A DNA stretch of 64,000 bases from an uncultured Bacteroides sp. (GTDB taxonomy: Bacteria > Bacteroidota > Bacteroidia > Bacteroidales > Bacteroidaceae). The DNA is taken from NCBI RefSeq assembly GCF_963677945.1, contig NZ_OY782578.1, forward strand, positions 3,749,258 to 3,813,257. The letters are read 5' to 3'. The position numbers and the translations under genes are program-made. Below, in pieces: positions 26,032 through 33,435 of the stretch. Below the pieces are notes generated by a model. It saw only the letters and a program-made list of their open reading frames with translations. It was not told the DNA's origin and made no database searches. Numbering within the stretch: position 1 is the first letter of the stretch; the number at the start of each line of letters is the position of its first letter.

Positions 26032-27339
26032 ATGAAAAGATTTCTATATAAGTACGAAGTAGGAAAGTTTGATGGACTAAAAGGCATCTTCCGTTCCCTG
26101 CGTTATAGAAATTATCGTCTCTTTTTCAGTGGTCAGAGTCTTTCGTTAATTGGAACGTGGGTACAAAGAATCGCTATTCCCTGGCTGGTTTACAGGCTAA
26201 CAGGTTCTGCGTTCTTATTGGGATTTGTAGGTTTTGCCGGACAAATACCAACTTTTATTCTGGCTCCTTTTGCCGGAGTGCTAACCGACAGACTGAATCG
26301 TTATCACATAATGATTGTATCCCAGATTCTTTCCATGATTCAGGCGCTGGCATTGGCCCTGCTTTTCTTCACAAATACAATAGAAGTATGGAATGTACTT
26401 TTGCTAAGCGTAATCCAGGGATGCATCAATGCTTTTGATACCCCGGCGCGCCAATCATTTGTGATAGAGATGGTAGAAGATAAAAATGACATAGGAAATG
26501 CCGTTGCTTTAAATTCTTCAATGTTTAACGGTGCAAGATTAGTTGGTCCTTCCATTGCGGGTGTTCTGATTGCTTCCCTGGGAGAAGGAGCCTGCTTCCT
26601 TATCAATGGTATAAGCTATATCTTCGTTGTGATATCTCTACTTTTAATGAAAGTAAAACCACAGGAGAAGAAGAAGACAAAAGACACGAATATTATCAAG
26701 GAATTCAAGGAAGGCTTCACTTATACTTTTGGCTTCCCTCCTATCCGATCCATTATTATTTTACTGACTTTAATCAGTCTGATGGGAATGCCATTTTCCG
26801 TGCTTATGCCAATTTTCGCCAAAGATATATTTCATGGCGGCTCACATATATTTGGTTTTTTAATGGGAGCTTCGGGCGTGGGAGCACTAATAGGTGCAGC
26901 CTATCTTGCATCCAGAAAAAGTGTTGTGGGACTGGAAAAATTTATACCTCTGGCAGCTGTTGTCTTTGGTCTCGGACTTGTTAGTTTCTCATTATCAAGT
27001 TCATTTCCTCTCTCCATAATATTAATGATCATTACAGGAGTTGGTATGATGATGCAAACGGCCTGCAGCAATACCATTCTGCAAACCATATCCGATAACG
27101 ACAAACGAGGAAGAGTGATGAGCTTTTACACCATGGCATTTATGGGAACAGCCCCAATAGGAAGTTTCCTTGCCGGAAGTATGGCCAGTATGATTGGTGC
27201 GCCGGCCACACTATTAATCGGCGGTATTGCATGCGTAATCGGAGCACTTGTTTTTGCCCAAAAGCTTCCTTTGTTTATTAAGCTAGTCCGACCAATTTAT
27301 ATTCAGCTTGGCATAATTGACAAAGCTGCAAACAAATAA
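26032..27339 (+). CDS. MFS transporter, EntS/MFS_3-like exporter
   Basis: Twelve-helix major facilitator protein of 435 residues. It shows the MFS_3 (enterobactin-exporter-like) N-terminus FRSLRYRNYRLFFSGQSLSLIGTWVQRIAIPWLVYRLTGS, motif A-like GVLTDRLNRYHIM and IQGCINAFDTPARQSFVIEMV, which is characteristic of this branch. The C-terminal half repeats the fold (PIRSIIILLTLISLMGMPFSVLMPIFAKDI). Substrates in this branch include siderophores and drugs; none can be inferred here. It ends 13 bp from the convergent M28 peptidase gene, leaving no room for an independent terminator. Confidence 0.92.
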   Translation: MKRFLYKYEVGKFDGLKGIFRSLRYRNYRLFFSGQSLSLIGTWVQRIAIPWLVYRLTGSAFLLGFVGFAGQIPTFILAPFAGVLTDRLNRYHIMIVSQILSMIQALALALLFFTNTIEVWNVLLLSVIQGCINAFDTPARQSFVIEMVEDKNDIGNAVALNSSMFNGARLVGPSIAGVLIASLGEGACFLINGISYIFVVISLLLMKVKPQEKKKTKDTNIIKEFKEGFTYTFGFPPIRSIIILLTLISLMGMPFSVLMPIFAKDIFHGGSHIFGFLMGASGVGALIGAAYLASRKSVVGLEKFIPLAAVVFGLGLVSFSLSSSFPLSIILMIITGVGMMMQTACSNTILQTISDNDKRGRVMSFYTMAFMGTAPIGSFLAGSMASMIGAPATLLIGGIACVIGALVFAQKLPLFIKLVRPIYIQLGIIDKAANK

Positions 27340-27352
27340 AAAAACCGACAAA

Positions 27353-28351
27353 TCAATAACTCTTTTCGTTAGCCAGATTCCATAAATTCAGAAAAGATGC
27401 TTTGGTAATCTCCACAACTTTTTCCCAATTGATGCGGGATGCATCATCGCTTGGCTGATGATAATCAGGGTTAGCATTAGTGTGATACCAGATAATAGGA
27501 ATACCTGCTTTAGCAAAAGATCCATTATCGCTACCTCCTACCGGTTTATCCCATGAATGATAAATTGGTTCCAGTTTCAGCTTGTACTTTTTGATATCAT
27601 TCTTCAGCCATTCACCAAAAGCCGAGTTTGCTTCCGTATAAAAATAGTCCACCAATTGAGGTTTTGCCTCATTTGAGTTACGGCCAATCATATCATAATT
27701 GAGATAACCTTTAATGGAATTAATGAATGAACAATTCTGCACAAAATAACTAGAGCCCAGCAAACCCTTTTCTTCACCATCCCAGAATGCAAAGATTATT
27801 GTTCGTTCCGGTTGCTGACCACTGGCCAAAAATGCTTTTGCCAATTGCAATACTGCCGATACGCCGGAAGCATTATCATCCGCACCGTTATAAATGCAAT
27901 CGCCTGCCAAAGTCGGATCTATTCCTAAATGATCATAATGAGCACCAACGATAACATACTCATCAGTCCGTTTCCCTTCAATCTTTGCAAGGATATTGTT
28001 CAGTAGTAAATGCTTGTATACTCCTTTCTTTAGCTGAGCAATGGAATCGGGATGCACCTGCCATTTTCCTTTTTGCGCTACCTGGTTGTGGCAAGCTTCA
28101 AAAGGTTGATAATACGAGTCGCCCAATGGAGAGACATTCATCATTCTTAACATTGAGACAATATATTCTCCGGCAACTCTGCCACCACGACTTCCTGCTT
28201 CGCGTCCTTCCAGTTCATCGGATGCAAGAAAGTTGATACTTGCTTTTGCCGATTGTTCAGAAATATTCTGCAATCCTTTTTCTATTGGCTTCTGCGCTAA
28301 TACAGAAAGATTTGCTGCAATAAGAAGAGCAGCTATTATTATTTTTTTCAT
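27353..28351 (-). CDS. Secreted M28-family zinc aminopeptidase
   Basis: Exopeptidase of 332 residues with signal peptide MKKIIIAALLIAANLSVLAQ. Co-catalytic zinc ligands of family M28 are visible in order: His in VGAHYDHLG, bridging Asp in NGADDNASGVSA, the Glu-Glu pair in FWDGEEKGLLGS, Asp in LNYDMIGRN and His in ANPDYHQPSDDAS. It would trim peptides in the periplasm. The start is 17 nt past a predicted transcription start, so the leader is short. It is divergent from the catalase gene. Confidence 0.94.
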   Translation of the reverse strand: MKKIIIAALLIAANLSVLAQKPIEKGLQNISEQSAKASINFLASDELEGREAGSRGGRVAGEYIVSMLRMMNVSPLGDSYYQPFEACHNQVAQKGKWQVHPDSIAQLKKGVYKHLLLNNILAKIEGKRTDEYVIVGAHYDHLGIDPTLAGDCIYNGADDNASGVSAVLQLAKAFLASGQQPERTIIFAFWDGEEKGLLGSSYFVQNCSFINSIKGYLNYDMIGRNSNEAKPQLVDYFYTEANSAFGEWLKNDIKKYKLKLEPIYHSWDKPVGGSDNGSFAKAGIPIIWYHTNANPDYHQPSDDASRINWEKVVEITKASFLNLWNLANEKSY

Positions 28352-28375
28352 TCACATATTATTTATGATTCCATG

Positions 28376-28383
28376 CAAAGATA
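28376..28383 (-). promoter_or_regulatory. -7 box for the M28 peptidase gene
   Basis: TATCTTTG on the minus strand, exact TAnnTTTG, 25 bp before the start codon. It lies 30 bp from the divergent catalase -7 box, so the two promoters may influence each other. Confidence 0.55.
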
Positions 28384-28412
28384 AGAATTTTATAGATGAA
28401 CTTTCGTTGTTT

Positions 28413-28420
28413 TAGTTTTG
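28413..28420 (+). promoter_or_regulatory. -7 box for the catalase gene
   Basis: TAGTTTTG on the plus strand, an exact match. The -33 is poor, which would suit an activator-dependent (for example OxyR-type) promoter, though I saw no clear operator. Confidence 0.5.
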
Positions 28421-28480
28421 TTTTAAATAAGATATGTCTTCAAATTTCATATGCCAGAAAAAACCAATCGATATAATATT

Positions 28481-29962
28481 ATGGAAGAAAAGAAAAAACT
28501 TACAACCGAAGCTGGTGCGCCTATTGGCGATAATCAGAACATTCAGACTGCCGGTCCGCACGGACCAGCGTTAATGCAGAATGCATGGTATATGGAAAAG
28601 CTTGCACATTTCAATCGTGAACGTATTCCTGAAAGAGTTGTCCACGCTAAAGGATCGGGCGCTTTTGGAAGATTGATTATTACAAACGATATTACTAAAT
28701 ACAGTAAAGCTGCCATATTCTCTAAGGTTGGTAAAGAGACCGACTTATTCCTTCGCTTTTCTACGGTAGCAGGAGAACGCGGAGCTGCCGATACAGAAAG
28801 AGATGTACGTGGATTTGCCATTAAATTCTATACAGAAGAGGGCAACTGGGATTTGGTAGGAAATAATACTCCTGTCTTTTTTATTCGTGATCCGTTGACG
28901 TTTCCCGATTTTATCCATACTCAGAAAAGAGACCCAAAGACCAATCTGCGAAGCAACACTGCCGCATGGGATTTTTGGAGTCTTTCTCCCGAATCGCTTC
29001 ATCAGGTTATGATCTTAATGAGCGATCGAGGTATTCCAAAGAATCTTCGCCAGATGCATGGTTTTGGTAGTCACACGTTCAGTTTTTACAATGCTAAGAA
29101 TGAACGTTTCTGGGTGAAATTCCATTTTAAATCTATGCAAGGTATTGCAAATTTCACCAATGAAGAAGCGTCAAAGATTGTTGCTCACGACCGCGAATAT
29201 TCACAGCGCGACCTGTTTAATCATATTGAAGCTGGTAATTTTCCGAAATGGAGAATGTGTGTGCAGATTATGATGGAAGCCGAAGCAAAAACCTATCGGT
29301 TCAATCCGTTCGATTTGACTAAAGTATGGAGTCAGAAAGATTATCCGCTCATTGATGTTGGTATTATGACATTGAATAAGAATCCCGAAAATTATTTTGC
29401 CACAGTAGAACAAGCAGCTTTCAATCCGGCCAATGTTGTTCCGGGCATTGGATATTCGCCCGACAAAATGTTGCAAGGTAGATTGTTTGCTTATGCAGAT
29501 GCCCAACGTTACCGTTTGGGTGTTAATTCCGGAAGTCTGCCTGTTAATGCTCCACGCTGTCCGTTCCACAACTATCATCACGATGGCGCAATGCGTTTTG
29601 ATGATAACCATGGAGGAGAAGTAAATTATGAGCCCAGCAGCTTTGGCGGTCCAAAGGAAGATAAAACCTATATCGAACCCGGTTTAGCATTGGAAGGAGA
29701 AGCATACAACTGCAATCATCGTGAAGATAAAGATTACTATACGCAGCCGGGAGATTTATATCGTTTGGTTCCGGCCGATGAAAAAGAACGTATCCACAAA
29801 AATGTAGCAGCAGCAATGGAAGGTGTTCCCGATAATATTAAGGTTCGTGCCATTGCCCGTTTCTATCAGGCTGACGAGAACTGCGGAAAAGGCATTGCTT
29901 CTCAGCTAGGGATTGATATAAAGACCGTTTTTACTGAAGTGGAGAGGCAGAAGATGGAATAG
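28481..29962 (+). CDS. katA: Monofunctional heme catalase (small-subunit, clade 3)
   Basis: Breaks down hydrogen peroxide to water and oxygen in the cytoplasm; 493 residues from [15 protein letters not shown] prefer this Met because Bacteroides catalases begin this way; an in-frame ATG at 28451 adds ten residues. Heme and active-site segments are complete: [18 protein letters not shown] (His), [13 protein letters not shown] (Asn), [10 protein letters not shown] and the proximal Tyr in [14 protein letters not shown]. The length fits clade 3, which often binds NADPH. Naming differs among Bacteroides (katA, katB or katE are all in use), so the symbol is nominal. Confidence 0.96.
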   Translation: MEEKKKLTTEAGAPIGDNQNIQTAGPHGPALMQNAWYMEKLAHFNRERIPERVVHAKGSGAFGRLIITNDITKYSKAAIFSKVGKETDLFLRFSTVAGERGAADTERDVRGFAIKFYTEEGNWDLVGNNTPVFFIRDPLTFPDFIHTQKRDPKTNLRSNTAAWDFWSLSPESLHQVMILMSDRGIPKNLRQMHGFGSHTFSFYNAKNERFWVKFHFKSMQGIANFTNEEASKIVAHDREYSQRDLFNHIEAGNFPKWRMCVQIMMEAEAKTYRFNPFDLTKVWSQKDYPLIDVGIMTLNKNPENYFATVEQAAFNPANVVPGIGYSPDKMLQGRLFAYADAQRYRLGVNSGSLPVNAPRCPFHNYHHDGAMRFDDNHGGEVNYEPSSFGGPKEDKTYIEPGLALEGEAYNCNHREDKDYYTQPGDLYRLVPADEKERIHKNVAAAMEGVPDNIKVRAIARFYQADENCGKGIASQLGIDIKTVFTEVERQKME

Positions 29963-29975
29963 TCCATATTTTATA

Positions 29976-30028
29976 TTTAATACGAGAAAAGCTGTTTGGT
30001 AATCTAAAATAGCTTTTCTTGTATTAAA
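29976..30028. terminator. Bidirectional terminator between catalase and S41 peptidase genes
   Basis: 18-bp stem with one G-T pair (29976-29993 with 30011-30028) and 17-nt loop; AT-rich outer stem gives U-rich ends in both directions. It lies between convergent genes. Confidence 0.8.
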
Positions 30029-30065
30029 TTAAATAATAACTATTTTTAGTTTATAATCAAGTTTT

Positions 30066-31130
30066 CTATTCAGACTTCCCAGTCATCATATTGTTACTTA
30101 TCCAAGTAATCCATGGATCTATTTCAGAACCAACTGTTTTTGGATTCGGCAATGTTATTCTTACATTAGGTGCTATACCTTTTTCATCAATTCCTCTGTC
30201 AGGCAATCGCTTTGAACGAGATATAGGATAATAAAGCGTCATTTTCGAATTTGGCAGATTAACTTGTACTTTGTTTGAAAAATCAAGTACACCCATTGTA
30301 TTATCTTTGCCGTAAACCGTAACTTTATCACTGCATGCTTTTGCATTGAGAACAAATTGCTCACCGGAACTTACCACATTGCCATCTATAACAATAGCAA
30401 CCTTGCGTGGTAAATCAGGGATCTCATCACAAATAATTTCTTGTGTAGACTGACTATTATCAACAAATTCTCCAACATGCAATTCAAGTCTTTCGCATAT
30501 ACGATTATAATATTTACGAACTCTTTCATCGTCTATTTTTGAAACAATGTTCTTAAACGAATTAATATTATTTTTAGTTGACAGCCATTCAACACCATCA
30601 ACCACACCTTTGTGTGTATATATCAAAGCTAATAATGAGTCGAAAGTAGAATCCTGACCGCCGCCATTACTACGAATATCAATAATAAGATTCTCACAGC
30701 CCGATTTTTTATATTGTTCTACCATTTCTATAATAGCCGACTTTTTATCAGCATCAAAATCTGGAACACGAATCATAAATGTATGCACATCGACTTTCTT
30801 TGCAATCATATCAGATGTGTAATTATAACTTTTTCCTTTGTTTACACTTGATGTTGGATAATGAAGATGTCCATCATTGAACCATGAAATATAACGACCG
30901 ATACAGTTATCTTCATCTTTACCTTTAGATATAGCTTCACGCAATGATGTTTTAAGCTTCTCATATTCAGCTCGATTCTTATCTGTAACCTTTGACGAAT
31001 ACCCAGCGTAATCATTCTCTACTACCTGAACTGCAAAATCAAAATCTCCGCCTCTTGAAGCTTGCGCATTAACTTCACCCAAATAACAAGTAGTAAATGC
31101 AACTAATAAAGAAAAGAATTTAAGTTTCAT
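30066..31130 (-). CDS. Secreted S41-family (tail-specific-protease-like) peptidase
   Basis: A 354-residue exported protein with signal peptide MKLKFFSLLVAFTTCYLGEVNAQ; I start there rather than at the in-frame Met at 31166. The S41 peptidase core is recognisable: MIRVPDFDADKKSAIIEMVEQ, NLIIDIRSNGGGQDSTFDSLL (the usual D-x-R-x-N-G-G) and the nucleophile segment DGNVVSSGEQFVLNAKACS, then RLPDRGIDEKGIAPNVRI. I see no PDZ domain, so it is closer to the minimal S41 proteins common in Bacteroidetes than to CtpA. The substrate is unknown. Confidence 0.88.
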   Translation of the reverse strand: MKLKFFSLLVAFTTCYLGEVNAQASRGGDFDFAVQVVENDYAGYSSKVTDKNRAEYEKLKTSLREAISKGKDEDNCIGRYISWFNDGHLHYPTSSVNKGKSYNYTSDMIAKKVDVHTFMIRVPDFDADKKSAIIEMVEQYKKSGCENLIIDIRSNGGGQDSTFDSLLALIYTHKGVVDGVEWLSTKNNINSFKNIVSKIDDERVRKYYNRICERLELHVGEFVDNSQSTQEIICDEIPDLPRKVAIVIDGNVVSSGEQFVLNAKACSDKVTVYGKDNTMGVLDFSNKVQVNLPNSKMTLYYPISRSKRLPDRGIDEKGIAPNVRITLPNPKTVGSEIDPWITWISNNMMTGKSE

Positions 31131-31272
31131 AGTTTTGTTCGATTTAAAATCTAAGACTTGCCACATTTTAAAAAATTTAAATACAGAATTCTTTGATTGT
31201 TCTTTTAATAATAAGCTTATTAAAATATAAGTTCTACCATTAGTAGTACTATTTCCTGACGTATAAAGAGTA

Positions 31273-31303
31273 CAAATGTATACTTTTATTTAAATCGAAC
31301 AAA
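31273..31303 (-). promoter_or_regulatory. Bacteroidetes-type promoter for the S41 peptidase gene
   Basis: On the minus strand, TTTG (31300-31303), 19-bp spacer, TACATTTG (31273-31280): a full consensus match. Leader about 135 nt. Confidence 0.7.
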
Positions 31304-31337
31304 TAATAAACAAGAAAAGTTATCACATATATACAAC

Positions 31338-31727
31338 TTACCCTCTCCTATCTTTCTCAAACTTCACAAATTTCAAATTCTTTTTCAGCTTTTTATCCGC
31401 CAAAAAGCAAATACGCTTTGCCTTCACTTTACTGGGAGTACAATCTTCGGGCTTATCAAAACCTTCACTACTAGCGGAAAGACTGAAGATACCTATACCT
31501 TCCAGACAAACTTTATTGCCTTGGTGAAGTTCCTGTTCGATGGTGTACATAAGTTCTATAATGGTAGCCCGGATGTCTCCCGGAGTAAGCGTACACCGAC
31601 CAGCTATGTTTTCTGCCAGTTCATCTGTTCCAATAGTTCCCGACGAAAGAGGAACTGCATAGTATTTTACTAGTTCTTCACCCTGACTCTTGTCTGTTTT
31701 TTTGCGCACGCAGTATTTGTATGCCAT
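31338..31727 (-). CDS. HU-like DNA-binding protein (HU-HIG type)
   Basis: A 129-residue basic protein of the HU/IHF-like group widespread in Bacteroidetes. The N-terminus MAYKYCVRKK followed by YYAVPLSSGTIGTDELAENIAGRCTLTPGDIRATIIELMYTIEQELHQGNKVCLEGIGIFSLSASSEG shows the helical dimer core and the start of the beta arm; the C-terminal tail is lysine-rich (KAKRICFLADKKLKKNLKFVKFEKDRRG). Such proteins bend or coat DNA, and many Bacteroides genomes carry numerous copies. A four-unit palindrome array ends about 40 bp upstream of its start codon (31769-31854), so the array could be its own control site. Confidence 0.85.
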   Translation of the reverse strand: MAYKYCVRKKTDKSQGEELVKYYAVPLSSGTIGTDELAENIAGRCTLTPGDIRATIIELMYTIEQELHQGNKVCLEGIGIFSLSASSEGFDKPEDCTPSKVKAKRICFLADKKLKKNLKFVKFEKDRRG

Positions 31728-31768
31728 AATATTAGTTTGTTTTTTCGTTTATTCATGAGACATTTTAA

Positions 31769-31854
31769 TTTAGACCCGGGTCTAAAGGCTATTGAGACGG
31801 GGGTCTAAAATATTTTAGACCCGGGTGTAAACTCACTTATGACCCGGGTCATAA
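31769..31854. repeat. Array of four CCCGGG-centred palindromes, 22-23 nt apart
   Basis: Four 18-nt units centred at 31777.5, 31800.5, 31822.5 and 31845.5 (spacing 23, 22, 23). Unit 1 (TTTAGACCCGGGTCTAAA) and unit 4 (TTATGACCCGGGTCATAA) are perfect palindromes; unit 3 has one and unit 2 has several mismatches. The ACCCGGGT core and period match the array at 5262-5346, but the flanks differ. It lies between the divergent HU-like and cutC genes, upstream of both. Confidence 0.9.
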
Positions 31855-31919
31855 TTAAAAGCTATAAAGATAGATAAATAATTACAACTATACAAGTAGA
31901 AAACTTTTATACCGGAAAA

Positions 31920-31951
31920 CTTGGGATATAGCCTTAAACTCCTTATTTTTG
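31920..31951 (+). promoter_or_regulatory. Promoter for cutC
   Basis: CTTG at 31920-31923 (three of four -33 bases), 20-bp spacer, then TATTTTTG at 31944-31951 (exact -7). The start codon is 39 bp further on. Confidence 0.6.
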
Positions 31952-31989
31952 TATACAATCAACTAATCAGTCTAACTATAACATAACCA

Positions 31990-32742
31990 ATGATGAAAGA
32001 AATAAAAATTGAAATATGTGCCAATTCTGTGGCTAGTTGCGTGGAAGCACAAAAGGGAGGCGCGAAGCGTGTGGAACTGTGCGCCGGTATTCCCGAAGGT
32101 GGTACTACTCCGTCTCAGGGAACTATTGCCGTAACCCGTGAGTTGCTGGAAATTCCTATCCACGTTATTATTCGCCCACGGGCAGGAGATTTCCTTTATT
32201 CTCGAGAAGAGATCCGTGTTATGGAACGCGATATTGCAGTAGCAAAAGATTGCGGCGCCGATGGTGTGGTAATTGGTTGCCTTACAGCGGAAGGCGAAAT
32301 TGATCAGAGAGTTACAGAACGGTTGGTAAAGTGTGCCAATGGCATGTCGGTTACTTTCCACCGGGCTTTCGATATGTGCATTGACCCAATGAAAGCTTTG
32401 GAAGAGATTATCAATTTGGGATGCAACCGCATTCTTACTTCCGGACAGATGCCAACAGCCGAAGCGGGCATTCCTCTTCTGAAGGAACTTGTAGAGAAGG
32501 CTGAGGGACGAATCATCATCCTGCCGGGCTGCGGAATCAATGAAAAAAATATTCTAAAGATTGCTCAGGAAACGGGTGCTAATGAGTTTCATCTCTCAGC
32601 ACGTGAAAACGTTGCTAGCGGTATGACTTACCGCAATCCGAAGGTTTCTATGGGCGGAACGGTGCAGGTAGACGAATATGCCGAACCTCGAACTTCTGCC
32701 GAGCGTGTGCGTCAGACGCTGAAAAGTCTGAATATCCAGTAA
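31990..32742 (+). CDS. cutC: CutC family protein (copper homeostasis protein CutC)
   Basis: A 250-residue cytoplasmic TIM-barrel protein of the CutC family. Conserved segments are EICANSVASCVEAQKGGAKRVELCAGIPEGGTTPS near the N-terminus, VIIRPRAGDFLYSREE, VTFHRAFDMCIDP and ILTSGQMPTA. CutC was linked to copper tolerance, but its biochemical role is unsettled. A second Met at codon 2 is an alternative start. The coding sequence is visibly more GC-rich than nearby genes, which may reflect high expression rather than transfer. Confidence 0.95.
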   Translation: MMKEIKIEICANSVASCVEAQKGGAKRVELCAGIPEGGTTPSQGTIAVTRELLEIPIHVIIRPRAGDFLYSREEIRVMERDIAVAKDCGADGVVIGCLTAEGEIDQRVTERLVKCANGMSVTFHRAFDMCIDPMKALEEIINLGCNRILTSGQMPTAEAGIPLLKELVEKAEGRIIILPGCGINEKNILKIAQETGANEFHLSARENVASGMTYRNPKVSMGGTVQVDEYAEPRTSAERVRQTLKSLNIQ

Positions 32743-32814
32743 TAGTTCTCAGTAGGGATTATTAATTAATACAATAAATCTTTTTCAGGAAAAACAATTT
32801 AATAATTAAAAATT

Positions 32815-33321
32815 ATGGATTTTCTAGAACTTGCCAAAGAAAGATATTCGGTTAGAGTTTATAGTGACGAACCGGTTGAAGAAGAGAAAATCAACAAAAT
32901 CCTAGAAGCTGGAAGAGTGGCGCCTACTGCCCATAACAATCAGCCTCAACGAATTTATGTTATCCAAAGCAAAGAAGCCCGTGAGAAGGTAAAAAAGTGT
33001 ACCAGATACAGTTTCAACGCTCCAATTATTTTGCTTCTATGCTATAACGAAGACGAAAGTTGGTTTGGACAGAATGATAGGTTTGGCTCCATAGACCCCA
33101 CTATTGTGGGAACACACATGATGCTGGAAGCTACCGAACTAGGACTGGGAACTGTTTGGGTGGGATCTTTCAATGCAGAAATAACTAAGAGTGAGTTTGC
33201 TTTACCAAGCAATATTATTCCGGTTGCTTTTCTTCCCCTGGGCTATCCTTTTCATACGTCAGAGCCAAGTGTTATGCATGCCAGTCGGAAGAATCTTTTG
33301 GAAACAGTCAGATATCTATAA
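32815..33321 (+). CDS. Nitroreductase-family flavoprotein
   Basis: FMN-dependent oxidoreductase of 168 residues, near the short end for the family. The FMN-binding N-terminus is LAKERYSVRVYSDEPVEEEKINKILEAGRVAPTAHNNQPQRIYV, with RYSVR and the N-N-Q-P motif; the C-terminal half has MMLEATELGLGTVWVGSF and FLPLGYP, as expected. Substrates of such enzymes are usually quinones, flavins or nitro compounds. It follows cutC by 72 bp and may be read from the same promoter. Confidence 0.92.
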   Translation: MDFLELAKERYSVRVYSDEPVEEEKINKILEAGRVAPTAHNNQPQRIYVIQSKEAREKVKKCTRYSFNAPIILLLCYNEDESWFGQNDRFGSIDPTIVGTHMMLEATELGLGTVWVGSFNAEITKSEFALPSNIIPVAFLPLGYPFHTSEPSVMHASRKNLLETVRYL

Positions 33322-33353
33322 TTGCAGTTTATTACTGATAAAACATAATAGGA

Positions 33354-33393
33354 AACGCCCAACTCTACATTTGCAAATGTAAAGCTGGGCGTT
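33354..33393. terminator. Bidirectional terminator between nitroreductase and transglutaminase-like genes
   Basis: Outer stem AACGCCCA (33354-33361) with TGGGCGTT (33386-33393), and an inner perfect palindrome ACATTTGCAAATGT (33367-33380). It lies between convergent stop codons. Confidence 0.8.
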
Positions 33394-33435
33394 CTCAATT
33401 GTGTCTTAATTTATAGTTTACTTGAACAAACTCTA

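Noticed and set aside
31769-31854. CRISPR array or simple operator
   Set aside because: Spacers are only about 5 nt and each unit is itself a palindrome; a single operator does not explain the same geometry 26 kb away in a convergent gap.
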